Shown here: piece by piece, positions 12,222 to 24,300 of the stretch | Numbering within the stretch: the stretch's first letter is position 1 | Layout: every line of letters starts with the position of its first letter | DNA from: Manduca sexta | Taxonomy: Eukaryota > Arthropoda > Insecta > Lepidoptera > Sphingidae | DNA: 64,000 nt | NCBI RefSeq assembly: GCF_014839805.1 | Contig: NC_051141.1 | Span: 16,376,777 to 16,440,776, forward strand | Direction of reading: 5' to 3' | Notes under the pieces: model-generated | The model's input: only the letters and a program-made list of their open reading frames with translations | What the model was told of the DNA's origin: nothing | The model's database searches: none | Translations under genes and position numbers: made by a program

Positions 12222-12390
12222 TTATTCAAAAATAAACGCATAGAATTGTCTAGGCATTTCAAAGTACCACACTATACCTAAAAGGGATATTATGATGATG
12301 GCTCCAATAATCAGATATTCTATGCTGCCGTGCCGAAACATGCTCTCTAGCGTCAAGATGGATTGTTCACCGCAACTGCTATCGTTGTAT
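12222..12390 (-). other. Ferlin exon 32: C-terminal membrane anchor
   Basis: Encodes about 55 residues ending in TAA at 12222-12224. A hydrophobic segment (residues about 1643-1661, YLIIGAIIIISLLGIVWYF) is followed by a 12-residue tail MPRQFYAFIFE. A single C-terminal span with a short lumenal or extracellular tail is the standard ferlin topology. Confidence 0.92.
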
Positions 12391-15300
12391 CTGAAAATTA
12401 TTATGTAATAAAAGAAAATAGGATCAATTATATCTTGTAATATAGTGGCGATAGCCTAGTTGGTTGTGGAACGGACCGGCGAGACGAATGCACGCAGGTT
12501 CAAAACACAAGGGCACACACCTAACTTGGAATATTATGTGTATATTCTGTATTAATTAAATAGTAAAAGAAACATCGTGAGCAAATCGCATATCTGACGA
12601 ATTTTGAGGGTGTGTGAAGTCTACCAATCCGCACTAGGCCAGCGTTGTGGACTGAGGCCTAATCCCTCTCAGTAGTACAGAGGCCCGTACTCAACAATGG
12701 GACAGTAATAATACATGGCTGATATTATTCTATCTTGTAATACTAGCGAGCTGCCCTGGCTTCGAACGGGTAGCATTAAATGTCTAGTCAGAAAACTTCT
12801 GGTGGTCTGTTGAAAAATTCACGGGATTACCCGCTAGACTAGTAGTAGTATTTGTACTAGTATTTGTACGATTGCATACACCAGACGTAATTGACAAACA
12901 TTAGATCTTTTTTGTTCGCACTGTTTTAAATACATCTCATGACACGTAATGTGTATGTGGGCGTTCGGCAGTGGCAAAGGGTCTTTATAATACAATTCCT
13001 ATCGGTTTCTCTTTATGTAGAATGTAATTATCATTAGAAGGATTTGCAGACTGCATCCATGCATACTAGTACCGATATGTTCGGTTCCCTTTTAAAAAAT
13101 TTCAAATTCAGATAGTGGCGTAACATTTTTTTTCTTTGTAGGGTATACCGTATGCCGTATCTATAATTTTGATTGTTCAGTTGTTAGAATACTTTTGGCG
13201 GGCTCAGGACTCGTCACAATGTTTATCGACTGTTTCAATAAATGGCACGCAATAACAGGACAAGCCAACCAAATTAGTTGTTATAAACGTCTAAATAAAT
13301 CATTCTGATTGCAAATAATCGAAAAAAGCTATAGGGATAGTTAAAGTGGCGGTTATTCGATCAAATTTTTAAATTAAATAGTCGCCATATTTATTCTGGT
13401 CTATTGGTATCAGATGCAACGCCAAATTGCGCCTAAATGATGAACAGCTAATTGAGCAAAATTAAAATAGAGGTAGTTTAGTAGGGTTTTTGCCAATACT
13501 CGCCACGCTTGGCAGGCGGGTTGGCGATCGCAGGGCGTAGCTTCTCGCACATATAATGTTACTGCCTATCATTATCCTTCGATATTTAGGTACGTAATAA
13601 TTTGAGTGGATATCCCGCCATCGGTGCACCCACGAGGTGGACAGATGACCTCAAAAGTCGCAGGAAGTCGCTGGATGCGGTCCGCTTGCAAGGTCGATCT
13701 GGAAATCTTTGGGGAGAGGCCCAGGTTCAGCAGTGGACATCGTGCGGTTGATGGTGGTGATGATGATGAAAATAAAGATATATTTCATACCGCCAAGGCT
13801 CTGGTAGGGGCGATGGTGGATCTCTCCCGATGCCAACTGGAATTAACATCGCTTTGTCGGCTGGTAGTAATGTCAACTCCAATTCAATCATACCCTAAAA
13901 TAATTATCAAAGGTACGTAGATTTTAAAACGCACACCTTTGGTGCTTAAGCCGTTACCCATTTCTCAATGCCATATTAGTTTTATTAAGAACCAACACAT
14001 TTTAAATTATACCTACATTGGAGAGTTCTAGGTTAGTTTTTGCTCGAGGTTCCACCCGCCTTAGCATAATATTTACTCATTAAGTAAATGTCATTTTGAC
14101 ATTGCGTTCATAAATCAAACCATGTTTGTCTTTACCTCTGCTAAAATTATGCCAAAAATATTAATGAATTTCATCAAAAATCTCAGTTTTACTTTTCTGA
14201 TTTGTATCATTTTATACGAATATGGCGTGTGCCATGCGCTTTCAATATTAGTATCGTTACGTTTCGTTTAACTCACAACAGCTATCTTCATTCCATTATC
14301 ACGATCAGTAAAAGTCACTGGCCACCAAGAACGAATGGATCTTGATGCAAATAAATTCAATTTTCCAGACATTTCTGTTATGGTTGAAAAACAATTAGAA
14401 ACTTGAAAACCTCTCGTCATCGAGTTCAGATCAAGAGTGAGCGTGCCTGTAATAGATTTGTTGAGAACTATCTCTAATGCTGAACAGCAGTTTGTGCTCT
14501 GTGTTCTTTTGTTTGAAGGATATGAACGTGATATTACTGGAAATCGAATGTGTCATGTAGCCGTAGTAGAATGACGCCTTGCTTTATTTAAAGTACAGGT
14601 GTTGCAAACGTTTAAAGCAACCGCTGTAACATGATTCGATCAATATTAACTTTACCACCAGTTCAGAAAGTAATCTTACTAGAGAAAGACGGGCGAGAAA
14701 CTCTTGTGTTGCTATTTTCAAAATTAATATAAAGCACAGTACATTATACAGAGAAAAAAGACTACTAAAATTTTTATAATTGTTTAGAGAAGTTCATTCA
14801 TATGTTTGCAAAATAGGTAATAAATGCCATACGAGTACATAAGCCTCTCAGGAATCATGAAATATAAAACTTGAGAAATATTTGAATAAAACTGCATACA
14901 TATGGTAAAGATCAGGAGCTTCATTTTGACTATTATTTTTTGTGTCGCTGGCTTACAATACCAATATATATAATATTACCAAACAAAAAATCGTAGATCG
15001 ATACTCAATAAAGCAGGCAAATATTTATACCAATAAAATCTTCTTTCGATGTCGCTTCGTTATCCAATACTTGAACAATTAGCATGGGCGGTACGCGCTC
15101 TTCGTACTCAGAGAAAGCAGCCTCTGATCTTGTGAACTAAAAAAAAACAGAATTAGATTACACACAAAAAAATCAGGTTCATAGAGAGCTGATTTAACAA
15201 TCTTCGAATTAAAACTTTATAGTGGGTAGTAAGTTTATATTCTATAGTGAGATTATCTAACAGTAAGTATTAAGTTTTAATTCGATTGCTGTGAATTAGT

Positions 15301-18300
15301 TTCAACAGTTTTATCAAGTTTCCCTCCACTAATCCACGCAGAAACAAACTGTGTCGTCATAATGTGGCAAAAAAACAAACACGACTCCGTGTCATTTTAT
15401 TTTGATTGGTTGAGAGACTAACTCGTGATTGAAGCATTGGTCTCTCGACTAATCACAAACATCGACTTACAAGTTGCGTTTTAGGAACATTTTAAGGTAG
15501 CTGATTATTTTTCTAAGGTCCTTAATTCCATAGTTAGTCATGCCTTCCTTTAGGTTTTCACTGGCAAATTAAACACAATTATACAATTTAATCAATGTTT
15601 ATATTGCGTCATATATGGTCCGGAAATATTGACTTTTATCGCTGACGCAATTTATTATCCTAAGACTCGGGAAATTTCATTGTAGTTTGACTAGCTAAAC
15701 CCGGTGGTTACGTGTTGATAAATGCTGTAAAACATTTTGATGGAATGCTGATAGTACTTGTTTTTTTATGGGTTCAGCATGGTGACGTCACTCCCCCTGA
15801 TGGGTAGTGGAGTAGGATAGATAGAGTCGACTGACGGGAAATGATTACTTCTCGTCTTATTTATTATGCTGAGCTGTATGAAACCGCCACGGTGGCGTAG
15901 TCATAACCACGGCTCTGAGATCTCGGGTTAGAAATCAGCCCGGAGTCTGGAATTTGGGTCCGACATGACGATAGGCTCGCCCGTTAACACATGGGAGGAA
16001 TGCGATTCGAACCCGGAATCTCAGACAAGTTTCGTACCGCACAAGCTAAACAATTAAAGCACCGAGGCAGTTCATGTATACTACATGGTAAATAACGAGA
16101 TTTCCGAACCGTTATTTCATTATACTGATATTGAAAGTTAAATATCATGCGCCAGTTGAAAGCGGCTTCTCCAAATTCGCTTCGGTAATGAACGTCGGTA
16201 TACTGCACTTGCTCGACATTACCAATCCAGCTGAAAATACATTTTACTTCATTATTCACCAGCATCATACCAGCAATAAAAATAAATAACGCCCCAGTTC
16301 ATAAACAATACTATGACGAAGCACAGTGCACCCGAACGTGTCGTGTTGGCAATATCGCAGCTTTCTTTGGCTTTGTTTATCTGACATTTATTATCTATTG
16401 TCATCGTGTACTTTCCGAGATAAAAAATATCATATAGAATTTTTTATATCAGTATACCAAAATATAAGAATGTTTGCATTTTACTAATGTTTCGCTGTTA
16501 AGATGTTTTTAGAATCAACGTAGAAACATGCGAGAGATATTGGATGTTAGGGATACAGATGAAACATACCTAGGTTTAACATATGGGATACTATTACCCT
16601 GGAAATTTAGTAGAACTGTTTTAAAAAGGGTATTGGCGTGATCGAAGCTGTGAACAAATAGTTATAAAAGTAGGATAATTTAGAAATACTCACGCTTTCA
16701 CATAGATGTTTGCGAATCCTTTTCCACAACACTCCTTTACCTTAAGCCCCTTTAAATTCCAAACCACAACTCTGAGCTCGTAATCTTCGGCTTTTTGAGG
16801 AGTTACGTCAACCGGTGGAGGGATGTACGTCGCGTTCAAAGGGTATATATCTACCCACAGTTGAATCTTGCCCTGTGAAGAAAATACGTTTTAAACTCAA
16901 TGTAAACCGTATAGTTCATTGTCCAAGTTTGTGACCGAATAGTGAATGAAACAAAATTTCGGGACAGAGGTCTAGCCTTTATGTTGCAAATATTTTTTTT
17001 ATTTTTCAGACTCTCAGTCAACACCTTCGAATGAAATACTGGAATCCTGCGTCTTAGCGACTGCAGGGACCTGAAGGAAGGTTGGGAGGGGATATCTGTG
17101 GAAGGGAAGTGTGGGGATGGAAATGGAACCCTCTTTGGATGGGCGGAGGGAAGGCCAAAAAATTTTCGCGAGGCCTCATAGGCCTCAAAGTGTAGTTACA
17201 ACCATGGTACTTACACGGGACCATGTACCTAGGGCCCCTCGTGCATGAGCATGCATTTGGAGTGAAGACCGAGCGCACAAGAATTGCCTCGTTGCAAATA
17301 GATTAAGTTCCTATACAACGTATCAAAGTTTAGTGTAGCCTGTCGTTCGTACCTGCTCCACTGCAGATCTTTCAGGATTAAAAAGGGATCTCGTTTCAAC
17401 ATGTTCTGGGACCAGGTGGTAGCCACATACAGGTACCGCGTGCCACTTGTGTAACAAGCTTAAACATATATTCTGTCGACACTCTGATGGAGACCTGTAA
17501 CTCTTTGCTATAAACAGACAAAAGATTTATATAACACTATTTGATGTTTGCAGTTTCGTCACTACGTATTCTTTCTCATTTTCGTATATTTAGAAGCTAT
17601 CTACTCGAAATTTATAAAACATATATAAAAAAAATAAACATGTTTCTAAAATATGTTAACTTTAATTTGAATGTTTCAAAATATTCATTATGTGGGTATT
17701 GTTTAATTATTTTTTTTATTAAAATGCCACTAAAATTATTCATTCATTGCATCCCTTCAAAAACAAAAGCAAAACTACAAATCGCCTTTAAACTTTTGTA
17801 TCCGTAGGAACAATCATTTTTTATTCACTGAAATAAAATTTAAAGCGTTTCTTTTATTTTGATAATGAAAAAATAATATTTCGTTTCAACTACTTTTGTT
17901 GCTGCCTGTACATGTTAAACCTACAGTAACATTGTAAAGTGAGTACATTAACAGGCTTACTTATAAACTTGTTTAGCGTTAAGACATGGTTAAGAATTGC
18001 TTAAATAGCTGTCAAAAACATTTCTAGACGCCATCTTCATCGAGTTTAAGATGGCGGCAAGATGGCGTCTTTTGACTTACAACTGATCGAGTAAATTTGT
18101 GTTTTAACTAAGCATAGCTTTGCGAATTTTTTATAAGTAAAACTGTATATGTTTATTACCTCTTTCATAGTCTTTATATTCAACACCGTTTAGGATAACA
18201 GTATTGGCGTCTGAATATACCGGTGGCGGGATATGATTCTTCAAACACAACTCTTCAAGAATAGCTGATGGTTTCATGCAATCTCTCCATTTTCCTGAAC

Positions 18301-21300
18301 CGCTTCTGTGTAGGCACATGCATTGATAGAATTTACACCTACTACAATTATCACGTGGTCAGGCCAGCGGGTGGACTAAAGTCTAAGGCCTAAACCCTCT
18401 CAGTCGTAGAGGAGGCCCGTGCCCAACAGTAGGACAATATATAATACAGGGCTAATATTATTTATATCATTAATATTATATCGTAAAGGATCAATGTAAC
18501 AGATACAATACATCACTACCCACAGAAATGTAATGTAGAGTCACACGTTGTTTCACATGGATACTTACATATTATATTCCTTTGGAATACCAACACGCGC
18601 CCTGTGTTTGCTATAAATTCTGTCTTCTAAATCGATTGTAGTTGATCCGATCAGCTCGTCTGGAGCTATTGTATCGTGGTCGTATAGCGAAACGGTAAGT
18701 AGATAATCCTCAGGTAATGTACACCGGAATTCATACATTCTGTAATGGTTATAGAATATAGGCAAATAAATATGAGTCATAGTATTCTATGGTACAACTG
18801 GCACTCTTTCATTTAATTTATACACGTGGTGCTTTATACGTAGCTTTTCTAATTGTAATATATCTTTAAGGTTGAAATGCCTCTTTAATTTATTATTCTA
18901 CATTCCACTTTGCTATGTGGGGAAATGGAGAATTAACTTTTTCAATTCTTTTCTATCTTCCTAATTGATTAAGTTCGCTGCGGGATTATGAAGGATTAGT
19001 GTTCTGCGACTCGCCGAGCTTCACCGATTGGTGGCAAATAATGCGTGCCACTGCTGATCGTGGCTTAGAGGAATTTGTTGCGACGAATGTGAGGGTGGCT
19101 TAGTCTATACAGCTGGGAGCTTCGTCTATATTAACTACTAGCTTTTGCTGGCACCTTCGCCCGTACGATAGTTTGTCGGTAGAAAATTTTCGGTATATAT
19201 TTTCCCGAGATAGATAGAAGTGTTAGTAGGAATTATGACCCTATGTCATTCACAGGGTCTCAAAATGTCTCCACGCCAAATTTCATAGAAATCTATTGGG
19301 TAGTTTTAAGTTCAAACAGGCAGATAGATGCGGAGGGAGACTGTTTTAAAATATATTTTAAGATCATTTTACGGGAACAATTAAGTCATACATGATTGTT
19401 GCGAAACTTTAATCATGCAAACGCAGTACATGCAACGAAAGCTTTCAAAAGGAATAAATTTTCACCGTTTTTCATTGACGCTTAGCCCCTATTGGTCACG
19501 GCGTGATGTTATATAACTAGAGACTTTGATGTTATATATTATACAGCCTTGCTCGGTAACTGGGTTATCTTAACACTGAGAGAATTTTTCAATTCGCATC
19601 AGTAGTTACTAAATAGGCGCGTTCAAACAAAGAAACAAACTCTTCAGATTTGTAAAAAGTATATATGTAAAGTTTCAAATTTAAAATCACAAGACAGTTA
19701 ATGATTACAACATCAATGATAAAAATTTTATGCGAGCTACTATACATCAGCATTTGCGATATAATATTCATTTCACCGATTTCATATCAGTTCTGGGGCC
19801 TTATTCTCTATTCCGCACGTTATTTTAACAGTGTGTAACAAGCACGTAACACAAGGCATCATGTTTAGGACTATAGAAATTTGGCTTACAGAATACCATT
19901 CCACGCACATTTCTCGAAGATAACATGACACGGCCGCGTTACGCGTTTACACTATCATACAGACTAAGGGCCCTGACATTATGAATTATTATAGAACGTA
20001 GCTATAGCAACTTGCTGGTAGCAATAGATCGTACACATAAGTTTTAAAACCCGCCATAGTGGCCGACGAAAGTGTGTCACGTTCCAGAATCAGGCTGTAT
20101 ATATCCGGTTCCAACAGGCCGGCATAATTACGTCGACTGTCGAGGGGTAATCATCTTTCGCCGGTCTATTGGACCCACTCGACTTACCATCAGATGCAGC
20201 GGAATCACTGCCGTGCTTGTTTAAATATTGCATTATTTTTATACTTACTTGCCGAATACAGGATTGATACTATTATGTACATAAGTGTCCCTGTCCCCCA
20301 AATGTTTATCGCCGCAACCAATAACGACATACGGATCAGACTTGCCGGTGAATTCTTTAGCTATCAGATTTATTGCTTTGATGACGTATACTCTCACCAT
20401 GTGCCTTGTGGAATCATTGGCGGGGTATTCATTGAAATATCTGTAGTAAATTAAAAGAGTTGATCTCTCTAGACCTTATTGTTAAACGTTGCATAATTCT
20501 CTGATAATTGTACAAAGGTTTGTCGTTGTTAGAGACATTAATAGTACAATTAGTTCAGGATCTAATTTGTGCTCCAAAAGTTAGTACCAATTGCTTATTA
20601 ATAAGTCGTTGCTTATTTGAAATGTCCATGACACTAGGTATCACAGCGTCCTTATATTTACAGAAGAAATGCTAATATGCGCTTTAAGGTCGTGCAAATA
20701 ACAACATAGAAAAAATAGCTTGTAGGGTATTTCATATTAGTATTTTGCTATTACACGGTGATTGAGTAAACATCGCATTTGCGCAATGTTTTTGTATGAC
20801 AGTCTTCCCATTTTCTGCTCTATATAATCTTATAACTCGTAGTTTGTCGTCTTACATTAAACATTTCACATCATAACACAGAACGCTGTACAACTAAATA
20901 CAGCATTTATTAGTTTGGGTTGAGGCGCAGGCAAAAAGCAATCTTGAAGCTAAACTCGATGGAGTATCAATTCTACGTAGTTTGCCACGGATTCAACTAC
21001 TTGATCCAGAGGCCATTATGTGTATATAAATTTCATCACTCTAAATATAACGTCAGATAAGATTCAACACCGGAGTTAGTGATAAGACGTTCATAACATC
21101 TTATGAGTGCAATAATTATCATGTCTGTAATTTCTTTTGCACAGTATTGTTTACTTTATAAAGTTGTTCATTATACACCATATTTGCAATCATTACAAAT
21201 AAATTCTAACCCTATTTTGTATTCATAAATCTCTCCTAACCAAAGGCCACGGCGTCCAATCTCAACGGAGATCCGCAAAGTACGCAGGAGATACTTATTA

Positions 21301-24300
21301 TAATGCACAAGTGTGCGCGCAATACACAGGTGAACTCTCCGTACCTTTAATATCATAGTCCGGTGAGATGGCAATCCAAAATGACCAGAGAGAGACTAAG
21401 AGCAGGACCAACCGCTTCCCGTGCTATCCGAGGCACTAAGGTATCACACCGCCTAGTTTCTGACTCCGAGATACGACTGAGTAATGTTTTAAGATGAAAA
21501 AACCCAATCACAATTATTTTGGTCCGACCCGGGATTTGAACCCAGGACGCAGTAGTAGTCGTACTCATACCGTGTACAATTACAACTACGCCACTAAGGC
21601 AGTCATACATTTATATAGATACCCTTTAGCCAAGTCTACGCCTTGAGGACTAACAGCAATAGTTTTGGAAGCTGGCGGCCATTTGTATATAACAATACCA
21701 GCTTTCAAATAACCACAGCGTAATTGTTCATCCTTCTCTGGAATACCCGTCTTCTTCCCGTTGTAAAGTTTTAAAGTCGAACACCAATCCTTGAATTTCG
21801 AAAATTCTGGTTGCGCTTCTAATTCTATGTTGTATATCTGGAAATGTTGAAGTCTGATAATGCAATTGTTAAGTACCTAGGTATACGAATCATAACGAGA
21901 TCCTTACATTTTAATTAGTACTTACAGTTATCGCACCAGATGTACCTTCACAATCATTAACATCATAATTCTGAAAATTAGTTACATTATAATAGAGAAG
22001 TCGGTAAGAATAATTATTATCATTTTATGCAATAGATTATTTGGATATTGTATGTGGCACTTTTTGTGTATACAACATGCAATTACAAATTATACGATGC
22101 CCCTAAGTGCCTAGGAATTACAGGGCCATTTTGACATTGCGTTTTATTTAACCACTTTTTATTTATTACTCTAACAGAATTCGTTGCAACGGTAACATCA
22201 CATTTTAAGTCAGAAATACATTCACGCACACGCTGTATTCGCACTAAACTATAATATTATAAAAAAAGAAACAGATAAATAAAACTGGGATTTTCGATGA
22301 CAATATTCGTTATTCATGAATGTTTTGATGATGTTATTTATATTGGAGTCTTAGATGTAAAATAAAAAAGCGAAAGTTTCCAACAAGATACATATTAATA
22401 AAAAGTAATTTTAATTTTACGCGCCCTAATGCCACTACTACTACTCTAAGAGAATTCGTCGCAGCAGCAACATCATACTTTTAGTCAGAAATACACTCAC
22501 TCACGCCATACTCGCATTAAACTATAAAATGATAAAAAAAATCAGAAAACTAAAACCATGATTTTTGGTGAAAATATTCGTTATTAATGGATAATTTTTG
22601 GCTCAAACTCAACGAAGATGAAGACGAGTAGATGGTTTCCTTTATTAACGTAATATCAAAATGACCCTGCATACCTTCTGCGAGCAATAGTATCTCATCC
22701 ACCAATCTTTATCTTCTCCATTTTTTGCCACTGCATCTACTGGCTTTGTCTTTTCCCGATCTTTAGTGAATATTGGTAGTAACGCGCGTTCTTCTTCATC
22801 GGGCTCCTTACTGCAGAATATTCTTCTCCAATTGGATACATTTTTGAAACTATTCTTCTTGATACTGTTTAGAGACTGATTGCTGACTTTGACAGATGTT
22901 TTATTAGTTTTCAAGTAAAGTATTGGGGTTACTGAAATAACAAAGAATCGTAAAGTGTCGGTTATCATAAAAAAATATTGTGATTGATTTTAAAGGTTTA
23001 TGGAGAAATTTTCGGTTATCAGAAGATTTTTTAGCAGAAAGATTTCAAATTTTTAGAGTCTAGTGGTCTCGTAAATCATTTCATTGATTAAAATGTAATC
23101 ATTTAAATATTAATTGTTACGATCGTAATCAGATGAGATAACATTATTCGTCTATCGAAGCCCCGACATGCAGCATTTAGATTAAAAAAAAAACATCAAA
23201 AATAGTTCTGCATTCCAAATCATACTTGGGAAAAAATTAGAAGATGTAATAGATATGCTTCTTAAAGATGAATCCCGTTGACTCTCAGGCAACCATTTCA
23301 CCAAATACTTATATGGGTTTTTGACGACATTCGTGCCCAAAAACAATGTCCTTCCAAAAGTACTGTGATCACATAGCTTGATGGTTAGCGGAGGACGGTA
23401 GGAGTCTGATAATATGGCTTCAAACTTAAGACTCGTCCTCCCATTGGGGAAGTTGACGTTAGACTTTTTATTGATGATAATGTCTGATTTGATTGTGAGC
23501 TCATCGATTTGCAGGACCACGCAGGGTTTCCGCGTGACATTCACGTCTCTCAAACCCCACCAGTAAACGTCTACCCTGTAGAAATTAAATATTGATTTTA
23601 CTATTTTTTTTACAAGTGCATACCTATTTGAATGTAAATATGGCACGTTATTAATTTGGAAATGGAATCTACTCTTGCTAACACTATAAACAAAGCAGAG
23701 CGGAATCTATTCTGAGGGTAATTATCCATGTTGTATTGGCACTAAAATTGTATATTTCATATTGTGTTTTATTTAAGAGAAAAAAATCACTTATAAGTTG
23801 AGGAATGTGGAACCAAATTGTTTGGGATCGGCTCCAGATGTTCCGAATCTTGGGTTATAATATCTTTTGTTCCAGACATGTAGTACGTCTCCTCTACAGG
23901 GCCGTAAGTTGTGGATTTCATCAATGTTTCTGGCACCTTTTAAAAATGCAAGTTTTTAATAAATTGTTTGTTTCAATAACAGCGCCATCTAGTACTCTTA
24001 TTTTGAATAATAATAAGTTCTGCATAAAATACACCTTGTTCATAAAGAACGTGTACGACAAATCTCTGCTATCTAGTGGCGAAATCTGAATCTTTCACTC
24101 TACCAATACATTGTCTTGAAATACACATATTAAAAGAAATGAAACATAATAATTAAATTGTTGGTAAGGTATTACATTATTTGTTTTTTTTTCTTTAAAT
24201 AAAAATAAGCAAATGATATTGCATTCCATGGCTATGTGATAGTGATACAAATTAATAAACGTTATAAAAAACGTAGGTATCTACATTAATATGAGCTTTA

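Larger units (their letters stand above)
13791..16872 (-). other. Ferlin exons 27-31: C2F (residues 1392-1617)
   Basis: GKIQLWVDIYPLNATYIPPP leads into YELRVVVWNLKGL, YTDVHYRSEFGEAAFNWRMI, RVPPMLIVQVLDNEATS, KEDFIGTLTLDLNSM, RSWWPVTFTDRD and GMIELELTLLPADKA. Only part of the acidic loop residues remain. The exon 28 donor at 16110 (ACG|GTTCGG) is poor but the only one that keeps phase with exon 29. A SINE head lies just downstream. Exon 31 (13791-13894) was identified by its GRDPP block, matching GKGRDEPN of other ferlins. Confidence 0.88.
17353..20440 (-). other. Ferlin exons 23-26: C2E (residues 1178-1391)
   Basis: HMVRVYVIKAINLIAKEFTG and KSDPYVVIGCGDK, then NSINPVFGKMYEF, LTVSLYDHDTIAPDELIG and YSKHRARVGIP. 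This is the best-preserved C2 domain, with SDPYV and D-x-D...DE loop acids kept. It is followed by WRDCMKPSAILEELC and YHLVPEHVETRSLFNPE, standard ferlin linker text. Exon 26 starts at 17483 (CAG|AG), the only acceptor in phase with exon 25. Confidence 0.93.

Noticed and set aside
13606..13920. Plus-strand open frame of 104 codons as a gene
   Set aside because: Its first part is frame-broken LINE C-terminus text, and its second part is antisense to ferlin exon 31.
17054..17426. Minus-strand open frames near 17.1-17.4 kb as separate proteins
   Set aside because: The real ferlin exon 26 lies at 17353-17483 in another frame (block VPEHVETRSLFNPE). The rest is intron with a GC-rich block.
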